Shown: one piece after another, positions 46,901-55,022 of the stretch | Position numbering within the stretch: the first letter of the stretch is position 1 | Layout of the letters: the number at the start of each line of letters is the position of its first letter | Assembly: GCA_012842685.1 (NCBI GenBank) | Contig: DUSI01000036.1 | Coordinates: 26,598 to 90,597, forward strand | From: Candidatus Fermentithermobacillaceae bacterium | Lineage (GTDB): Bacteria > Bacillota > Sulfobacillia > Fermentithermobacillales > Fermentithermobacillaceae | Reading direction: 5' to 3' | DNA length: 64,000 bases | Position numbers and translations under genes: made by a program | The notes under the pieces: model-generated | What the model was told of the DNA's origin: nothing | Databases searched by the model: none | The model's input: only the letters and a program-made list of their open reading frames with translations

Positions 46901-47947
46901 GACGCCGTCGAGGACTATGGATATGCCTCTCCGGCGGGCTTCTCTCGCCAGGCGGCGAAAGACCTCCAGGTCCCCGTACATAGGATCGATCTTGTGGTAG
47001 TCGCCTACATCGTATTTGTGGTTGCTGGAGGCTTCGAAAATGGGGTTAAGGTAGATGATGCTTATCCCCAGTTCCTCCAGGTATGGCAGTTTCTCGATCA
47101 CGCCGAGGAGATTGCCGCCGAAGAAGTCCCACCTTTTCACCCGTCCTTTTTCGTCCCTTATGTAGAACGGCGTGTCGTGCCAGTGGGCGTGGATGAGACA
47201 CTTCCTCTTTGGGTTTAGCACCTTCCCCTCAGGAAGCGGGTTATAGAACCGGTCCACGAAGATCTGGTACATCACCCCACGCTTAAACCACTCTGGCACC
47301 GCCGACGGTTTGTACACCGTGATCTGGTAGGGCGGGCAGTGAGGGCCAGATGTCCTCTTGGGCTCTGGAGCGATCCTCCCGTCTGAGATCGGGCAGAGCA
47401 TCCCCACTCCGCCGAGTCTCTCCGGGTTGTTGTGGTAGAAGTAGATGTTTCCGTTTACGTCGAGGCGGAAGTAGTACCAGATGAGACCCGGCCTGTTTGG
47501 GAGCGCGATGTCCCTTTCGAAGACAATTCCGGTGAGGGGGCGCTGGGAAGCCCCCGGCGCGCCGGGAAGGGCGATTGCCCTTTTTTCCGCCACCTGCATG
47601 GGGTATGCCATCTCTTCGCCCGTGCGCTCGTCCATCACGCAGAGGATGCATTCTTTGACTTGATCCCGGCTCCCAACAATGATCCGGAGGGTCACCGTGC
47701 TACCGCATGGCCGGGCACCGAAGGGGTCTCGGAACTTCCTGTCGTGGGAATCGTGATAGGCCCAAGCGACTGTCTCCCCCGCAGCCTGCGCCGCCTCTAC
47801 GGGACACAATGCCTCAGACACCTCCCCTTGAGCCGGGGACTTCTCAGGCCCGTCGTGAACACGGGCGGACCATACGTTTATGTTCTCTCGGTTGTCGTGG
47901 CGAAATGCCCCGTTGTTGGCGCCGGAACTTTGTGATAGTCTGCACAT
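43991..47947 (-). CDS. GH13 alpha-amylase-like / GH77 4-alpha-glucanotransferase fusion
   Basis: 1318 residues, two enzymes in one chain. N-terminal CBM-like domain (about 60-200), then GH13 barrel with GVMYQIFVDRFYNP, nucleophile in GWRLDVADE (about Asp435), acid/base in LIGEVWED (about Glu467) and third acid in LLGSHDR (about 538), as in neopullulanase-type maltodextrin hydrolases. After an acidic linker (about 680-740) a MalQ-type GH77 domain begins (GVLLHITSLPSRWGVGDMG, about 794) with nucleophile YLRLDHFRG (about 1092), acid/base FIAEDLG (about 1143) and SGTHDNDTLAGW. Together they could degrade and rearrange glycogen or maltodextrin. The ATG has GAGGT 7 bases upstream. It is divergent from the hyd cluster with a 41-base gap. 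Confidence 0.92.
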   Translation of the reverse strand: MCRLSQSSGANNGAFRHDNRENINVWSARVHDGPEKSPAQGEVSEALCPVEAAQAAGETVAWAYHDSHDRKFRDPFGARPCGSTVTLRIIVGSRDQVKECILCVMDERTGEEMAYPMQVAEKRAIALPGAPGASQRPLTGIVFERDIALPNRPGLIWYYFRLDVNGNIYFYHNNPERLGGVGMLCPISDGRIAPEPKRTSGPHCPPYQITVYKPSAVPEWFKRGVMYQIFVDRFYNPLPEGKVLNPKRKCLIHAHWHDTPFYIRDEKGRVKRWDFFGGNLLGVIEKLPYLEELGISIIYLNPIFEASSNHKYDVGDYHKIDPMYGDLEVFRRLAREARRRGISIVLDGVFSHTGADSKYFNKYGSYPGLGAYQAEISPYYKWYRLERPGGRYECWWGEEDLPNVNELEPSYLEFITGEKDGVARYWLRQGARGWRLDVADELPDEFIRILRKAVKETDPEAVLIGEVWEDASNKISYGVRREYFSGHELDSVMNYPLRDILLRYILGHESAKLSVQRMMSLYENYPPENFRATMNLLGSHDRIRILTILGDAPPEGSLSVSEREEYRLSGPQRERAVKRLKLLVLLQMTLPGVPCVYYGDEAGVEGYSDPFNRAPYPWGREDRELLEWHKKMIWLRNEYDVFKDGDFSPFHIGDDVLGFRARSQGEEMVVCVNRDRYEAKEFTIPLLGNHLEGDEDPEEPGEGAESCNRPGEGRETEIRADGGRGLTVLELLSGQEVSRDGPGTSIRCRLEPLEGKVFYAFRRPPRELAPAPKAETPADLGSRRSCGVLLHITSLPSRWGVGDMGKEARRFVDFLAASGHAIWQVLPLNPPGSGNSPYSGPSVMAGNPLLISPDLLLEEDLLAEDDLWPELALLRESDLREDRVSYPLVTGIKERLFRKAWERFRAGPGSRRPTGTGEAPERPGNGRGETFEDFVTANSWWLDDFCLFMALKNKLGGLSWTEWDEPLAMRFPDALEKAKEDLSDEIEYRRFLQYVFHRQWKALKDYANRRGIAILGDVPMYPDADSADTWANQRLFKLDEAGRPESISGVPPDYFSPTGQLWGNPVYRWREMEKDGYAWWKGRIRRMLELCDYLRLDHFRGFAGFWEVPAGEKTSQNGRWMKGPGKRFFEALREEFGDLPFIAEDLGFITPDVLSLRSITGLPGMRVFQFEGSPEKVRADAHSLETSYSRREEHGKSKQRRDENVVYYSGTHDNDTLAGWCSGGRGLVRRILRRIYLSDARWVIVPFQDLLGLGSEARMNTPGTPEGNWEWRMKAEHLEAALEGPARVCPECPDEEPLSQWVRRLAEESGRTAPGTSS

Positions 47948-47988
47948 AGATAAACCTCTACGTGTCCTTTCACCGGGAGGGGAGCGCG

Positions 47989-48258
47989 TTGGACCGGAGG
48001 ATCGCCATAATCGCCATCGTTGTGGAAGACCGGAACTCTGTGGCCAAGCTCAATGAAATCCTCCACCGCCACGCGGACTACATCATCGGGAGGATGGGGC
48101 TTCCCTACGAAAAGCGGCGACTGGCTCTCATAAGCGTTGCCCTCGATGCACCGGCTGACGTCGTCAATTCCCTTTCGGGCCAGCTCGGGATGCTCCCGGG
48201 GGTTACCGCCAAGACTCTTTACGCCAAGACGGGGCGAAACAATGAAGAAGGAGCCTAG
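47989..48258 (+). CDS. TM1266-type iron-only hydrogenase system regulator
   Basis: 89-residue ACT/NikR-C-like protein commonly encoded with HydE/F/G and proposed to regulate the hydrogenase system. Signatures: DRRIAIIAIVVEDRNSVAKLNEILHRHADYIIGRMGLPYEKRRLALISVALDAPADVVNSLSGQLGMLPGVTAKTLYAK. TTG 47989 follows GGGAGGGGAG at 5 bases and fits the family length; the longer frame from 47962 is not needed. It overlaps hydE by 17 bases, so the two are tightly coupled. Confidence 0.9.
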   Translation: MDRRIAIIAIVVEDRNSVAKLNEILHRHADYIIGRMGLPYEKRRLALISVALDAPADVVNSLSGQLGMLPGVTAKTLYAKTGRNNEEGA

Positions 48259-49333
48259 AGAGCTAAAGGAACTCATAGACAAGCTGGAAAGGGAAAACCG
48301 TCTTTCGGAAGATGAGTTTGAGACTCTCATCCGGGCGAGGACGCCCGAGCTTTCTGCCTACCTGTTTGAAAAAGCCAGGAAGGTCCGGGAACGCTTCTAC
48401 GGCAAGAAGGTGTTCATACGCGGCCTCATCGAGTTTACGAACCACTGCCGCAACAACTGTTACTACTGCGGCCTCCGGAGGGAGAACCTCGGGGTAGAGC
48501 GGTACAGGCTTTCGCGGGAAGAGATCCTGGAACGCTGTTCCCTGGGGTATTCGCTTGGTTTTAGGACCTTCGTCCTACAAGGGGGAGAAGACCCGTACTT
48601 TTCCGACGAGCGGCTCTGCGAGATTGTCCGCGGGATCAAGGCGAGTTTCCCCGATTGCGCCGTCACGCTCTCGGTGGGCGAAAGAGACGAGGAGAGTTAC
48701 CGGCGGCTTTTCGAAGCAGGCGCGGACCGCTACCTCCTCCGCCATGAGACGGCCGATGAGGGTCACTACGGGATGCTCCACCCCCCTACCCAGTCTCCCG
48801 CGGAGAGGAAAAGGTGCCTGCGGGCTCTCAAGTCGATAGGATACCAGGTTGGGTGCGGCTTCATGGTGGGTTCTCCCTACCAGACGCCCAGGCATCTTGC
48901 CCGGGATATGGTCTTCGTACAAGAGCTTAGGCCGCACATGGTGGGCATCGGGCCGTTTATCCCCCACCACGCCACGCCCTTTGCCGGAGAAGCAGCCGGG
49001 TCTGTCGAACTCACCTTGTTCATGCTGGCTCTTACGCGCCTCACTCTCCCCAGCGTCCTTCTCCCCGCCACCACGGCCCTTGCCACTCTGGATCCCAAGG
49101 GGCGGGAGAAGGGTCTGCTGTCGGGAGCCAACGTGGTAATGCCCAACCTTTCTCCGCCTGCGGTGAGAAGCAAGTACCTGCTCTACGACAACAAGGCTTC
49201 GACGGGGATCGAGTCTGCCGAGGCCGTAGAGAGGCTCAAGGAGGTGATAAGCGAGACCGGATATACCGTGGTGGTGGACCGGGGAGACTTCGTGCCGCCC
49301 ACGCCGGATATCGAAGCCGGCAGAGCTTCATAA
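48242..49333 (+). CDS. hydE: [FeFe]-hydrogenase H-cluster maturase HydE
   Basis: Radical SAM enzyme acting on an iron-cysteine precursor during H-cluster assembly. 363 residues; radical SAM motif CRNNCYYCGLR with FIRGLIEFTNHCRNN before it, QGGEDPYFSDERLCEIVRGIK, LRHETADEGHYGMLHP, and VGIGPFIPHHATPFAGEAAGS, all typical of HydE. ATG 48242 lies inside the end of the TM1266-like gene with GGGG about 7 bases before it. First of the hydE-hydG-hydF operon. Confidence 0.95.
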   Translation: MKKEPRELKELIDKLERENRLSEDEFETLIRARTPELSAYLFEKARKVRERFYGKKVFIRGLIEFTNHCRNNCYYCGLRRENLGVERYRLSREEILERCSLGYSLGFRTFVLQGGEDPYFSDERLCEIVRGIKASFPDCAVTLSVGERDEESYRRLFEAGADRYLLRHETADEGHYGMLHPPTQSPAERKRCLRALKSIGYQVGCGFMVGSPYQTPRHLARDMVFVQELRPHMVGIGPFIPHHATPFAGEAAGSVELTLFMLALTRLTLPSVLLPATTALATLDPKGREKGLLSGANVVMPNLSPPAVRSKYLLYDNKASTGIESAEAVERLKEVISETGYTVVVDRGDFVPPTPDIEAGRAS

Positions 49334-49425
49334 CCGTGTGGCCCCCGATCCGAGCCAAGGAAGATTAACCCTCTACACCTACTGACCGGGAAGGTACGCC
49401 TGACCGGAAAGAAAGGATGGTTGGA

Positions 49426-50847
49426 ATGCTTCACAAGTATGACCCGAGGTCTCAAAAAGCCGGAGAGTTCATCTCACACAAAGAGATCATGGATACCCTG
49501 GATTATGCCTGGGCGAACAGGTCAAACACGCGTCTCATCGACGAAATCCTCGCCAAAGGGAGAGAGTGTAAGGGCCTCACCCATAGAGAAGCGGCGGTGC
49601 TCCTAGACTGCGCGATCCCGGAGAAGAACCACGAGATCTTCAGGCTTGCCGAGGAAATTAAAGAGAAGATCTACGGAAACAGGGTGGTCCTGTTTGCCCC
49701 CCTCTACCTCTCCAACTACTGTGTGAACGGGTGCCTCTACTGCCCCTACCACGCCGTCAACAAACACATCCCACGGAAGAAACTATCCCAAGACGAGATA
49801 AGGCAAGAGGTAACAGCCCTTCAAGATATGGGCCACAAACGTCTGGCCCTGGAGGCCGGCGAGCATCCGGTCATGAACCCTATAGAGTACGTCCTGGAGA
49901 GCATCCAAACCATATACGGAATAAGGCACAAAAACGGCGCCATCAGACGGGTCAATGTGAACATCGCCGCCACCACGGTCGAGAATTACAGGAAACTGAA
50001 AGAAGCAGGTATCGGGACTTACGTGCTCTTCCAGGAAACCTACAACAGGGAAGACTACGAACGGCTCCACCCCTGGGGTCCCAAGAGCGATTACGCCTAC
50101 CACACGGAAGCCATGGACAGGGCCATGCAGGGCGGCATAGACGATGTGGGGCTCGGAGTGTTGTTCGGACTATCCCTCTACCGTTACGACTTTGTCGGGC
50201 TCCTCATGCACGCGGAGCACCTTGAGGCCGCCTACGGAGTCGGGCCCCACACCATAAGCGTGCCAAGGCTGTGCAAAGCGGACGACATAGACCCACGAAA
50301 GTTCAAGGGCGGGATAGACGACGAGACCTTCGCGAAGGTTGTGGCTTGCATCCGAGTGGCCGTTCCCTACACCGGCATCATAGTCTCGACGCGAGAGAGC
50401 CCCGAAGTCCGTGAAAGAGTACTGAGGCTCGGAGTGTCCCAGATCAGCGCAGCGTCCAAGACCAGCGTCGGAGGTTACGCAGGAGAAGCCGCAGAGGATA
50501 CGTCTCAGTTTGAAAGGCATGATACGAGGTCCGTGGATGAGATCGTCCGCTGGCTCATGGAGCTCGGCTACATCCCCAGCTTCTGTACGGCGTGCTACCG
50601 TGAGGGAAGGACCGGCGAGGTTTTCATGGGCATCGCGAAAAGCGGGAATATCCATCTGAGATGCCAGCCCAACGCCCTGATGACCCTCAAGGAATACCTC
50701 ATGGATTACGCTTCTCCCGTTACCAAGGAGGTAGGAGAGGCATTTGTCCGAGAAGAGGTCGGGAAAATCCCTGTGGAGCGGCTCCGGGAGATAACCCTCA
50801 GGTACCTGGGGAGGATCGAGTCGGGTGAGCGTGATCTGCGGGTCTAA
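49426..50847 (+). CDS. hydG: [FeFe]-hydrogenase H-cluster maturase HydG
   Basis: Radical SAM tyrosine lyase that makes CO and cyanide on an auxiliary Fe-S cluster. 473 residues: radical SAM motif CVNGCLYCPY, EAGEHP and VNVNIAATTVENYRKLKEAGIGTYVLFQETY, and the C-terminal auxiliary cluster ligands in FCTACYREGRTG and LRCQPNA (CxxC plus a distant Cys). These distinguish HydG from ThiH. ATG 49426 is chosen; AAAGGATGG lies 5 bases before, whereas ATG 49417 overlaps it. Downstream hydF begins 28 bases after the stop. Confidence 0.96.
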   Translation: MLHKYDPRSQKAGEFISHKEIMDTLDYAWANRSNTRLIDEILAKGRECKGLTHREAAVLLDCAIPEKNHEIFRLAEEIKEKIYGNRVVLFAPLYLSNYCVNGCLYCPYHAVNKHIPRKKLSQDEIRQEVTALQDMGHKRLALEAGEHPVMNPIEYVLESIQTIYGIRHKNGAIRRVNVNIAATTVENYRKLKEAGIGTYVLFQETYNREDYERLHPWGPKSDYAYHTEAMDRAMQGGIDDVGLGVLFGLSLYRYDFVGLLMHAEHLEAAYGVGPHTISVPRLCKADDIDPRKFKGGIDDETFAKVVACIRVAVPYTGIIVSTRESPEVRERVLRLGVSQISAASKTSVGGYAGEAAEDTSQFERHDTRSVDEIVRWLMELGYIPSFCTACYREGRTGEVFMGIAKSGNIHLRCQPNALMTLKEYLMDYASPVTKEVGEAFVREEVGKIPVERLREITLRYLGRIESGERDLRV

Positions 50848-50875
50848 GACACTTTCCCAGGGCGAGGTGGGACAC

Positions 50876-52168
50876 ATGAGTCTGAATGCTACACCGTCGG
50901 CGAATAGGACGCACGTGGGCTTTTTCGGAAGGCGCAACACGGGGAAATCGAGCCTTGCCAACGCGATCACCGGCCAAAACGTGGCGATCGTCTCTGATGT
51001 CAAAGGAACCACGACAGATCCCGTCCTCAAGGCGATGGAGATCCTCCCACTGGGTCCTGCCGTCATAATCGACACCGCCGGGGTCGATGACGAAGGCGAA
51101 CTGGGGGCTCTTAGAGTGAAGCGCACTCTAAGAGTGCTGAACAAGACCGACGTCGCGGTCCTGGTGGCTGATGCCACCGCCGGGCTGACTGAGTACGAGG
51201 TGGATCTTATCCGGCGTTTCCGGGACAAGGGTATTCCATACGTCATAGCCTACAACAAGGCGGATCTCTTGGATGCGGTACCTCCCACGCCTCCGCCTGC
51301 GTCTTTCGGGGACTCCGGGATCCATGGGGCTCAGAAGGTTCCGGGTTCGCCCTATGTCGATGACGGCCCGATGCAGGGGATCTGGGTGAGCGCCAAGACA
51401 GGGTTGAACGTCGATGCTCTAAAGGAGGCGATCGTCCGGCTGGCCCGCGCAGGGTCTCCGGCGGCGTGCCCCATCGTCTCAGACCTCATATCGGCCGGGG
51501 ACGTAGTGGTGCTTGTCATGCCCATAGACGAAGGGTCGCCGAAAGGCAGGCTCATCCTCCCCCAGCAGCAGACCATCAGAGAGCTGCTTGAGGCGGGGGC
51601 GATCGCGGTTGGCGTGGCCGAGTCCCACCTCGCCCACGCCCTCTCCCGTCTCGCCGAGAAACCCCGGCTGGTCATCACCGACAGCAGGGTTTTTTCGGAG
51701 GTATCGCCTCTGGTCCCTGAAGACATCTACCTTACGTCTTTCTCCATACTGTTCGCCAGGCACAAGGGCCACCTGGGACAGCTGGCCAGAGGCGCCTTTG
51801 CCTTGAGTAGGCTCTCCGAAGGGCAGACGGTGCTCATATCAGAGGGCTGCACCCACCACAGGCAGTGCAACGATATAGGGACGGTGAAGCTCCCGGAGTG
51901 GATAAGGGCCCACACCGCCAAAAGGACAGGAGGTAACCTCAGGTTCGAGTTCACCTCAGGCGGCGACTTCCCCGAGGCCCTATCCCGGTATTCCCTGATC
52001 GTCCACTGCGGCGGATGCATGCTGACGGAAAGGGAAGTCAAGTACAGGTTGGCTTGCGCTAAAGACCAAGGGGTGCCTATCACAAACTACGGCATGGCTA
52101 TCGCCCACATGAACGGGATCCTCGAACGGAGCCTGGCCGTTTTTCGGGAAAGGCAGGTCCCGGTGTGA
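50876..52168 (+). CDS. hydF: [FeFe]-hydrogenase maturation GTPase HydF
   Basis: GTPase and scaffold that carries the 2Fe precursor to HydA. 430 residues: G-domain with G1 GRRNTGKSS, G3 DTAGVDDEG and G4 NKAD, a dimerisation domain, and the Fe-S domain with CTHH and HCGGC, the CxH...HCxxC ligands typical of HydF. ATG 50876 with GAGGTG at 7 bases; the longer frame from 50825 overlaps hydG. Between about residues 143 and 165 there is a Pro-rich insertion (AVPPTPPPASFGDSG) within the G-domain. No hydA is in the window. Confidence 0.95.
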   Translation: MSLNATPSANRTHVGFFGRRNTGKSSLANAITGQNVAIVSDVKGTTTDPVLKAMEILPLGPAVIIDTAGVDDEGELGALRVKRTLRVLNKTDVAVLVADATAGLTEYEVDLIRRFRDKGIPYVIAYNKADLLDAVPPTPPPASFGDSGIHGAQKVPGSPYVDDGPMQGIWVSAKTGLNVDALKEAIVRLARAGSPAACPIVSDLISAGDVVVLVMPIDEGSPKGRLILPQQQTIRELLEAGAIAVGVAESHLAHALSRLAEKPRLVITDSRVFSEVSPLVPEDIYLTSFSILFARHKGHLGQLARGAFALSRLSEGQTVLISEGCTHHRQCNDIGTVKLPEWIRAHTAKRTGGNLRFEFTSGGDFPEALSRYSLIVHCGGCMLTEREVKYRLACAKDQGVPITNYGMAIAHMNGILERSLAVFRERQVPV

Positions 52169-52287
52169 GACCCAAGGCGGGGCGAGAGTTACGTCACCCG
52201 AAAGGATAATCATCCGGTCGCAGGGAATACCACGGTGTCGCGCTTCTTAGGAAGCCCTAGCCGCAGTAGGTCTCGCAGAGGACCCGG

Positions 52288-52313
52288 GAGGGATCGCCCC
52301 TGAGGCGTCCCTC
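52288..52313 (+). other. Hairpin after hydF
   Basis: GAGGGA-T-CGCC pairs with GGCG-TCCCTC over 10 bp with one bulge. It lies between hydF and the M28 peptidase without a U-tract; it may be a weak terminator. Confidence 0.35.
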
Positions 52314-52351
52314 TCTAAGAAGAAACAAGGCCAGGAGAGGAGAATGATCCC

Positions 52352-53611
52352 GTGCCCACTGACGGAGATAGAGCCCTGGATTTCCTGAAGAAACTGTCGT
52401 TTCCGAGGCTCGGCGGTTCTCAGGAAGAGAAAAAGGCCGCCGAGATGATCGCTGAGGAGCTACGGAGCATAGGACTTGAGCCGCGGCTCGAGGAGTTTGA
52501 AGTGTGGTCCTACGCCAATCCCTACGCCAAGGTCGAGGTCCTCGAGCCCTACACCGCAGAGATCGAGGCTTCGGCCCTCGGGCTCAGCGGCTCGACGCCT
52601 CCAGGAGGCATTGAGGCTCCCCTGAAGTACATAGAGACCGGTACCGTCGAGTTCATAAACGACGTGGAAGGCTGTATCACTCTGGCGACGGGAAACGGAG
52701 GCGCCAAGGGCTACGAGCGCAGCAAGAAAAAAGGCGTCCTAGGACGGATACTCATAGGCCGCCAGGGAGCCGGCCTTTTCAACCTCGCCGTGAACTCCTT
52801 CCAGTTCGAGCGCTTCGGCAAGCTTCCGAGCGCCTGGATACGGTACGAAGACGGGCTCGACCTCATAAGGAAAGGGGCTACCAAGGTCCGTCTCATCGTT
52901 TCCCAGGACGAATTCAAGAGCATGTCGCGGAACGTCGTGGTGGACATACCCGGTACTTCCGAACCCGAGGAGATCATCCTCATCGGAGCCCATTACGACA
53001 GCGTATACGACATAGATGGCGCCCACGACAACGCGGCCGGGTCGGCGACCATCTTGGAGATGGCCCGGCATTTCGCGGCGCATCCTGCCAGGCGCACCCT
53101 CAGGTTCGTCTGGTTCGGCACAGAGGAGCTCGGACTCAAGGGAAGCTGGGCCTACATCGAAAGGCATGCCGATGAGCTGAAGAAACACGTCTTCATGGTC
53201 AACGTGGATGTGGCGGGAAGCATCATAGGTACCAACAACGCGTCGGTCATGGCGTCGGACAAGGTGCTCAACTACTTAGACGTCATGGGCAAGGAGTACG
53301 GCATCGGCCTGAGCGCCCGGTCGTCCATATACAGCGGCGACTGCATTCCCCTCGGGTACAAGGGCGTGCCGTCGGTTACCTTTGCCCGGGGCGGAGGCGG
53401 ACCCATCCATACCAAGGCCGACACCGCCTGCGATATCGATGCGAAACACCTGGCGATGCTGGGGGACTTCGTCCTTGACTTCACCGTGAGGATGGCCAAC
53501 TCGGTTACCTTCCCGTTCCCCAGGGAGATCCCGGAGAGCATCAGAAGGCAGACGAGGGAGTACATCGAGAACGCAGGAAAAGTGCTGGACGAAGGAGCCG
53601 ACAAGAAGTAA
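52352..53611 (+). CDS. M28 family zinc aminopeptidase
   Basis: 419 residues. The two-zinc site is complete: IGAHYDSVYD (His, Asp region), AHDNAAGSATILEMARHF (bridging Asp), WFGTEELGLKGS (Glu-Glu), NVDVAG (Asp), and GPIHTKADT (His). A PA-like insertion lies at about 90-190. No signal peptide is seen, so it is probably cytosolic, acting on peptides. The GTG start is preceded by GGAGAGGAG. It ends at a hairpin shared with the convergent HAD gene. Confidence 0.92.
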   Translation: MPTDGDRALDFLKKLSFPRLGGSQEEKKAAEMIAEELRSIGLEPRLEEFEVWSYANPYAKVEVLEPYTAEIEASALGLSGSTPPGGIEAPLKYIETGTVEFINDVEGCITLATGNGGAKGYERSKKKGVLGRILIGRQGAGLFNLAVNSFQFERFGKLPSAWIRYEDGLDLIRKGATKVRLIVSQDEFKSMSRNVVVDIPGTSEPEEIILIGAHYDSVYDIDGAHDNAAGSATILEMARHFAAHPARRTLRFVWFGTEELGLKGSWAYIERHADELKKHVFMVNVDVAGSIIGTNNASVMASDKVLNYLDVMGKEYGIGLSARSSIYSGDCIPLGYKGVPSVTFARGGGGPIHTKADTACDIDAKHLAMLGDFVLDFTVRMANSVTFPFPREIPESIRRQTREYIENAGKVLDEGADKK

Positions 53612-53684
53612 TCATCCTGGATCCGGCGGAGCGTGTTGCGCGCACCGGGCGCTCTGCGCCTGACAGACGACCCGCGAAAACTAG

Positions 53685-53711
53685 GATGGGCCGGAGGACA
53701 TCCGGCCCATC
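53685..53711. terminator. Bidirectional terminator, M28 and HAD genes
   Basis: GATGGGCCGGA (53685-53695) and TCCGGCCCATC (53701-53711) are perfect 11-bp complements with a 5-nt loop, placed between two convergent genes. Both flanks lack long T-runs. Confidence 0.65.
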
Positions 53712-53727
53712 TGTGCTCTGGACCCTC

Positions 53728-54438
53728 TCACGGAGGGATGAGCTTGTCTAGAGCCTCAGGGACGTCTACGAGTCTCCCACGGCAGTCAGGCTCCAGATCC
53801 TCTCCCCTGTCTATCAGGAAATCCTCTACGAGGAATGTTTTCATCCCTACTTTCTTCGCGACCATATCTTCCTGCATGTCGTTGCCTACCATGACACACT
53901 TGGTTGGGTCGAGCCCGAGCGTGTCGACTATCTCGCGGTAATACGCCGGATGAGGTTTGCAGAAATGCATGTTGTCCAGGGTGGTTACCAGTTCCCAGGG
54001 CAGGGAGTCAATGTTGCACCATCTCATTCGTTCCCGGGTCGCCGTGTCCGGGAAGAGGGGTTGGGTGGCGAGGACGAGCCTCCAGCCCTTTTCCACGCAC
54101 TTCTCAACCACCGCCCTGGCAGCGGGGTTTTCCGGCACATGCACGCGCAGCTTCGGGTACCGCTCGGCGTAATAGCGATCTATGATCGGCCACACGTCAT
54201 CCCACGGGAGGCCCGAAAGGCGAGAAAACGACTCGGCGAAGGCCTCAAAGTTCCTGGCGCCTGGGTCAAGGTTGTTTATGGTCTCAAGTGTCGCGCCGAG
54301 GAGTGCCTTCCGGAAAGCTTCGTAAGTCATGACCCCCTCGAAATAGCCCGCCAGGGCGTCCATGTAATGGGTCAAGAAAAACTCTGTTTCCACCGGAAGG
54401 AGAGTTCCGTCCAGATCAAAGAGCACGATCCTGGTCAT
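53728..54438 (-). CDS. HAD-superfamily hydrolase (subfamily IA)
   Basis: 236 residues. Motif I VLFDLDGTLLPVE, a helical cap (about 15-95), motif II LVLATQP, motif III lysine in HFCKPHPAYYREI, and motif IV VMVGNDMQEDMVAKKVGM. ATG 54438 (MTRIVLFDLDG) with GGGGGT at 6 bases is preferred to the longer frame from 54471. Phosphatase of unknown substrate. Convergent with the M28 peptidase and divergent from the ileS T-box leader. Confidence 0.9.
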   Translation of the reverse strand: MTRIVLFDLDGTLLPVETEFFLTHYMDALAGYFEGVMTYEAFRKALLGATLETINNLDPGARNFEAFAESFSRLSGLPWDDVWPIIDRYYAERYPKLRVHVPENPAARAVVEKCVEKGWRLVLATQPLFPDTATRERMRWCNIDSLPWELVTTLDNMHFCKPHPAYYREIVDTLGLDPTKCVMVGNDMQEDMVAKKVGMKTFLVEDFLIDRGEDLEPDCRGRLVDVPEALDKLIPP

Positions 54439-54537
54439 GGCCATACCCCCAGGATAGCTTCGGCACGACATGACGGGATACCTGCCGTGGGGGGCTCGGC
54501 TCCTGCCAGGCGCAAAGGGTATGGCCGGAGCTCAGAG

Positions 54538-54567
54538 GTGGCATTTCTGGGCGCAAGGTGGTAGAAT
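54538..54567 (+). promoter_or_regulatory. Promoter of the ileS T-box transcript
   Basis: GTGGCA (54538-54543), 18 bases, TAGAAT (54562-54567). It is placed ~60 bases before stem I of the T-box. A small hairpin GGGAAG/CTTCCC (54579-54599) stands at the predicted 5' end. Confidence 0.45.
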
Positions 54568-54629
54568 CTCGACAACGAGGGAAGTGTAGCGTCCTTCCCG
54601 TCTCGTGGGTATCATTGAGAAGTGAGCAA

Positions 54630-54945
54630 AAGGCAGTGAAGGGGACGAGTAAGGAGCTCTCCGGGCCAAGAGAGCCGGCGTGAGGTGGGAGTCCGGCGCT
54701 CAGGAACTCCTGAATATCACCCCCGAGCCTGCAGCCGAAAGGGCAGCCGGGCAAGCAGTACCCGCGCCCGAGTAGACCTGCACGTCTTGCCAGCGTTACG
54801 AGGCAGTAAAGTGAGCGCGCAAGACCCATCCCTTTTGAGGTGGAACCTGGAGTACGACCGGAACCGCCGCGGAGGGGTTCCCTGAGGTTGCGCGCTAAGC
54901 TGGGTGGTACCGCGATCTAAGTCGCCCCTTGCAGGGCGATTTTTG
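54630..54945 (+). promoter_or_regulatory. T-box riboswitch controlling ileS
   Basis: Leader with stem I start GGGGACGAGTAAGGAGC, specifier-loop-like CTGAATATCACC where ATC is an isoleucine codon, the conserved T-box AAGCTGGGTGGTACCGCG (54897-54914), and a terminator. Uncharged tRNA-Ile should pair with the specifier and T-box and stabilise the antiterminator, raising ileS transcription. The downstream gene is ileS, consistent with the specifier. Confidence 0.92.
54922..54945 (+). terminator. T-box-controlled terminator before ileS
   Basis: TCGCCC (54922-54927) pairs with GGGCGA (54934-54939), followed by TTTTTG. It starts right after the T-box, so antiterminator and terminator are mutually exclusive. 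Confidence 0.9.
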
Positions 54946-55022
54946 TTTGCGAGATGCATGCGCCCTAAGGAGGGCAGGGTCCTCGGACCCAAGACGGATC
55001 ACACGGTGAAGGAGGACTGTAC

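Noticed and set aside
46424..47218. 264-codon plus-strand frame within the GH13-GH77 gene
   Set aside because: Antisense to the catalytic GH13 domain with no SD or family match.
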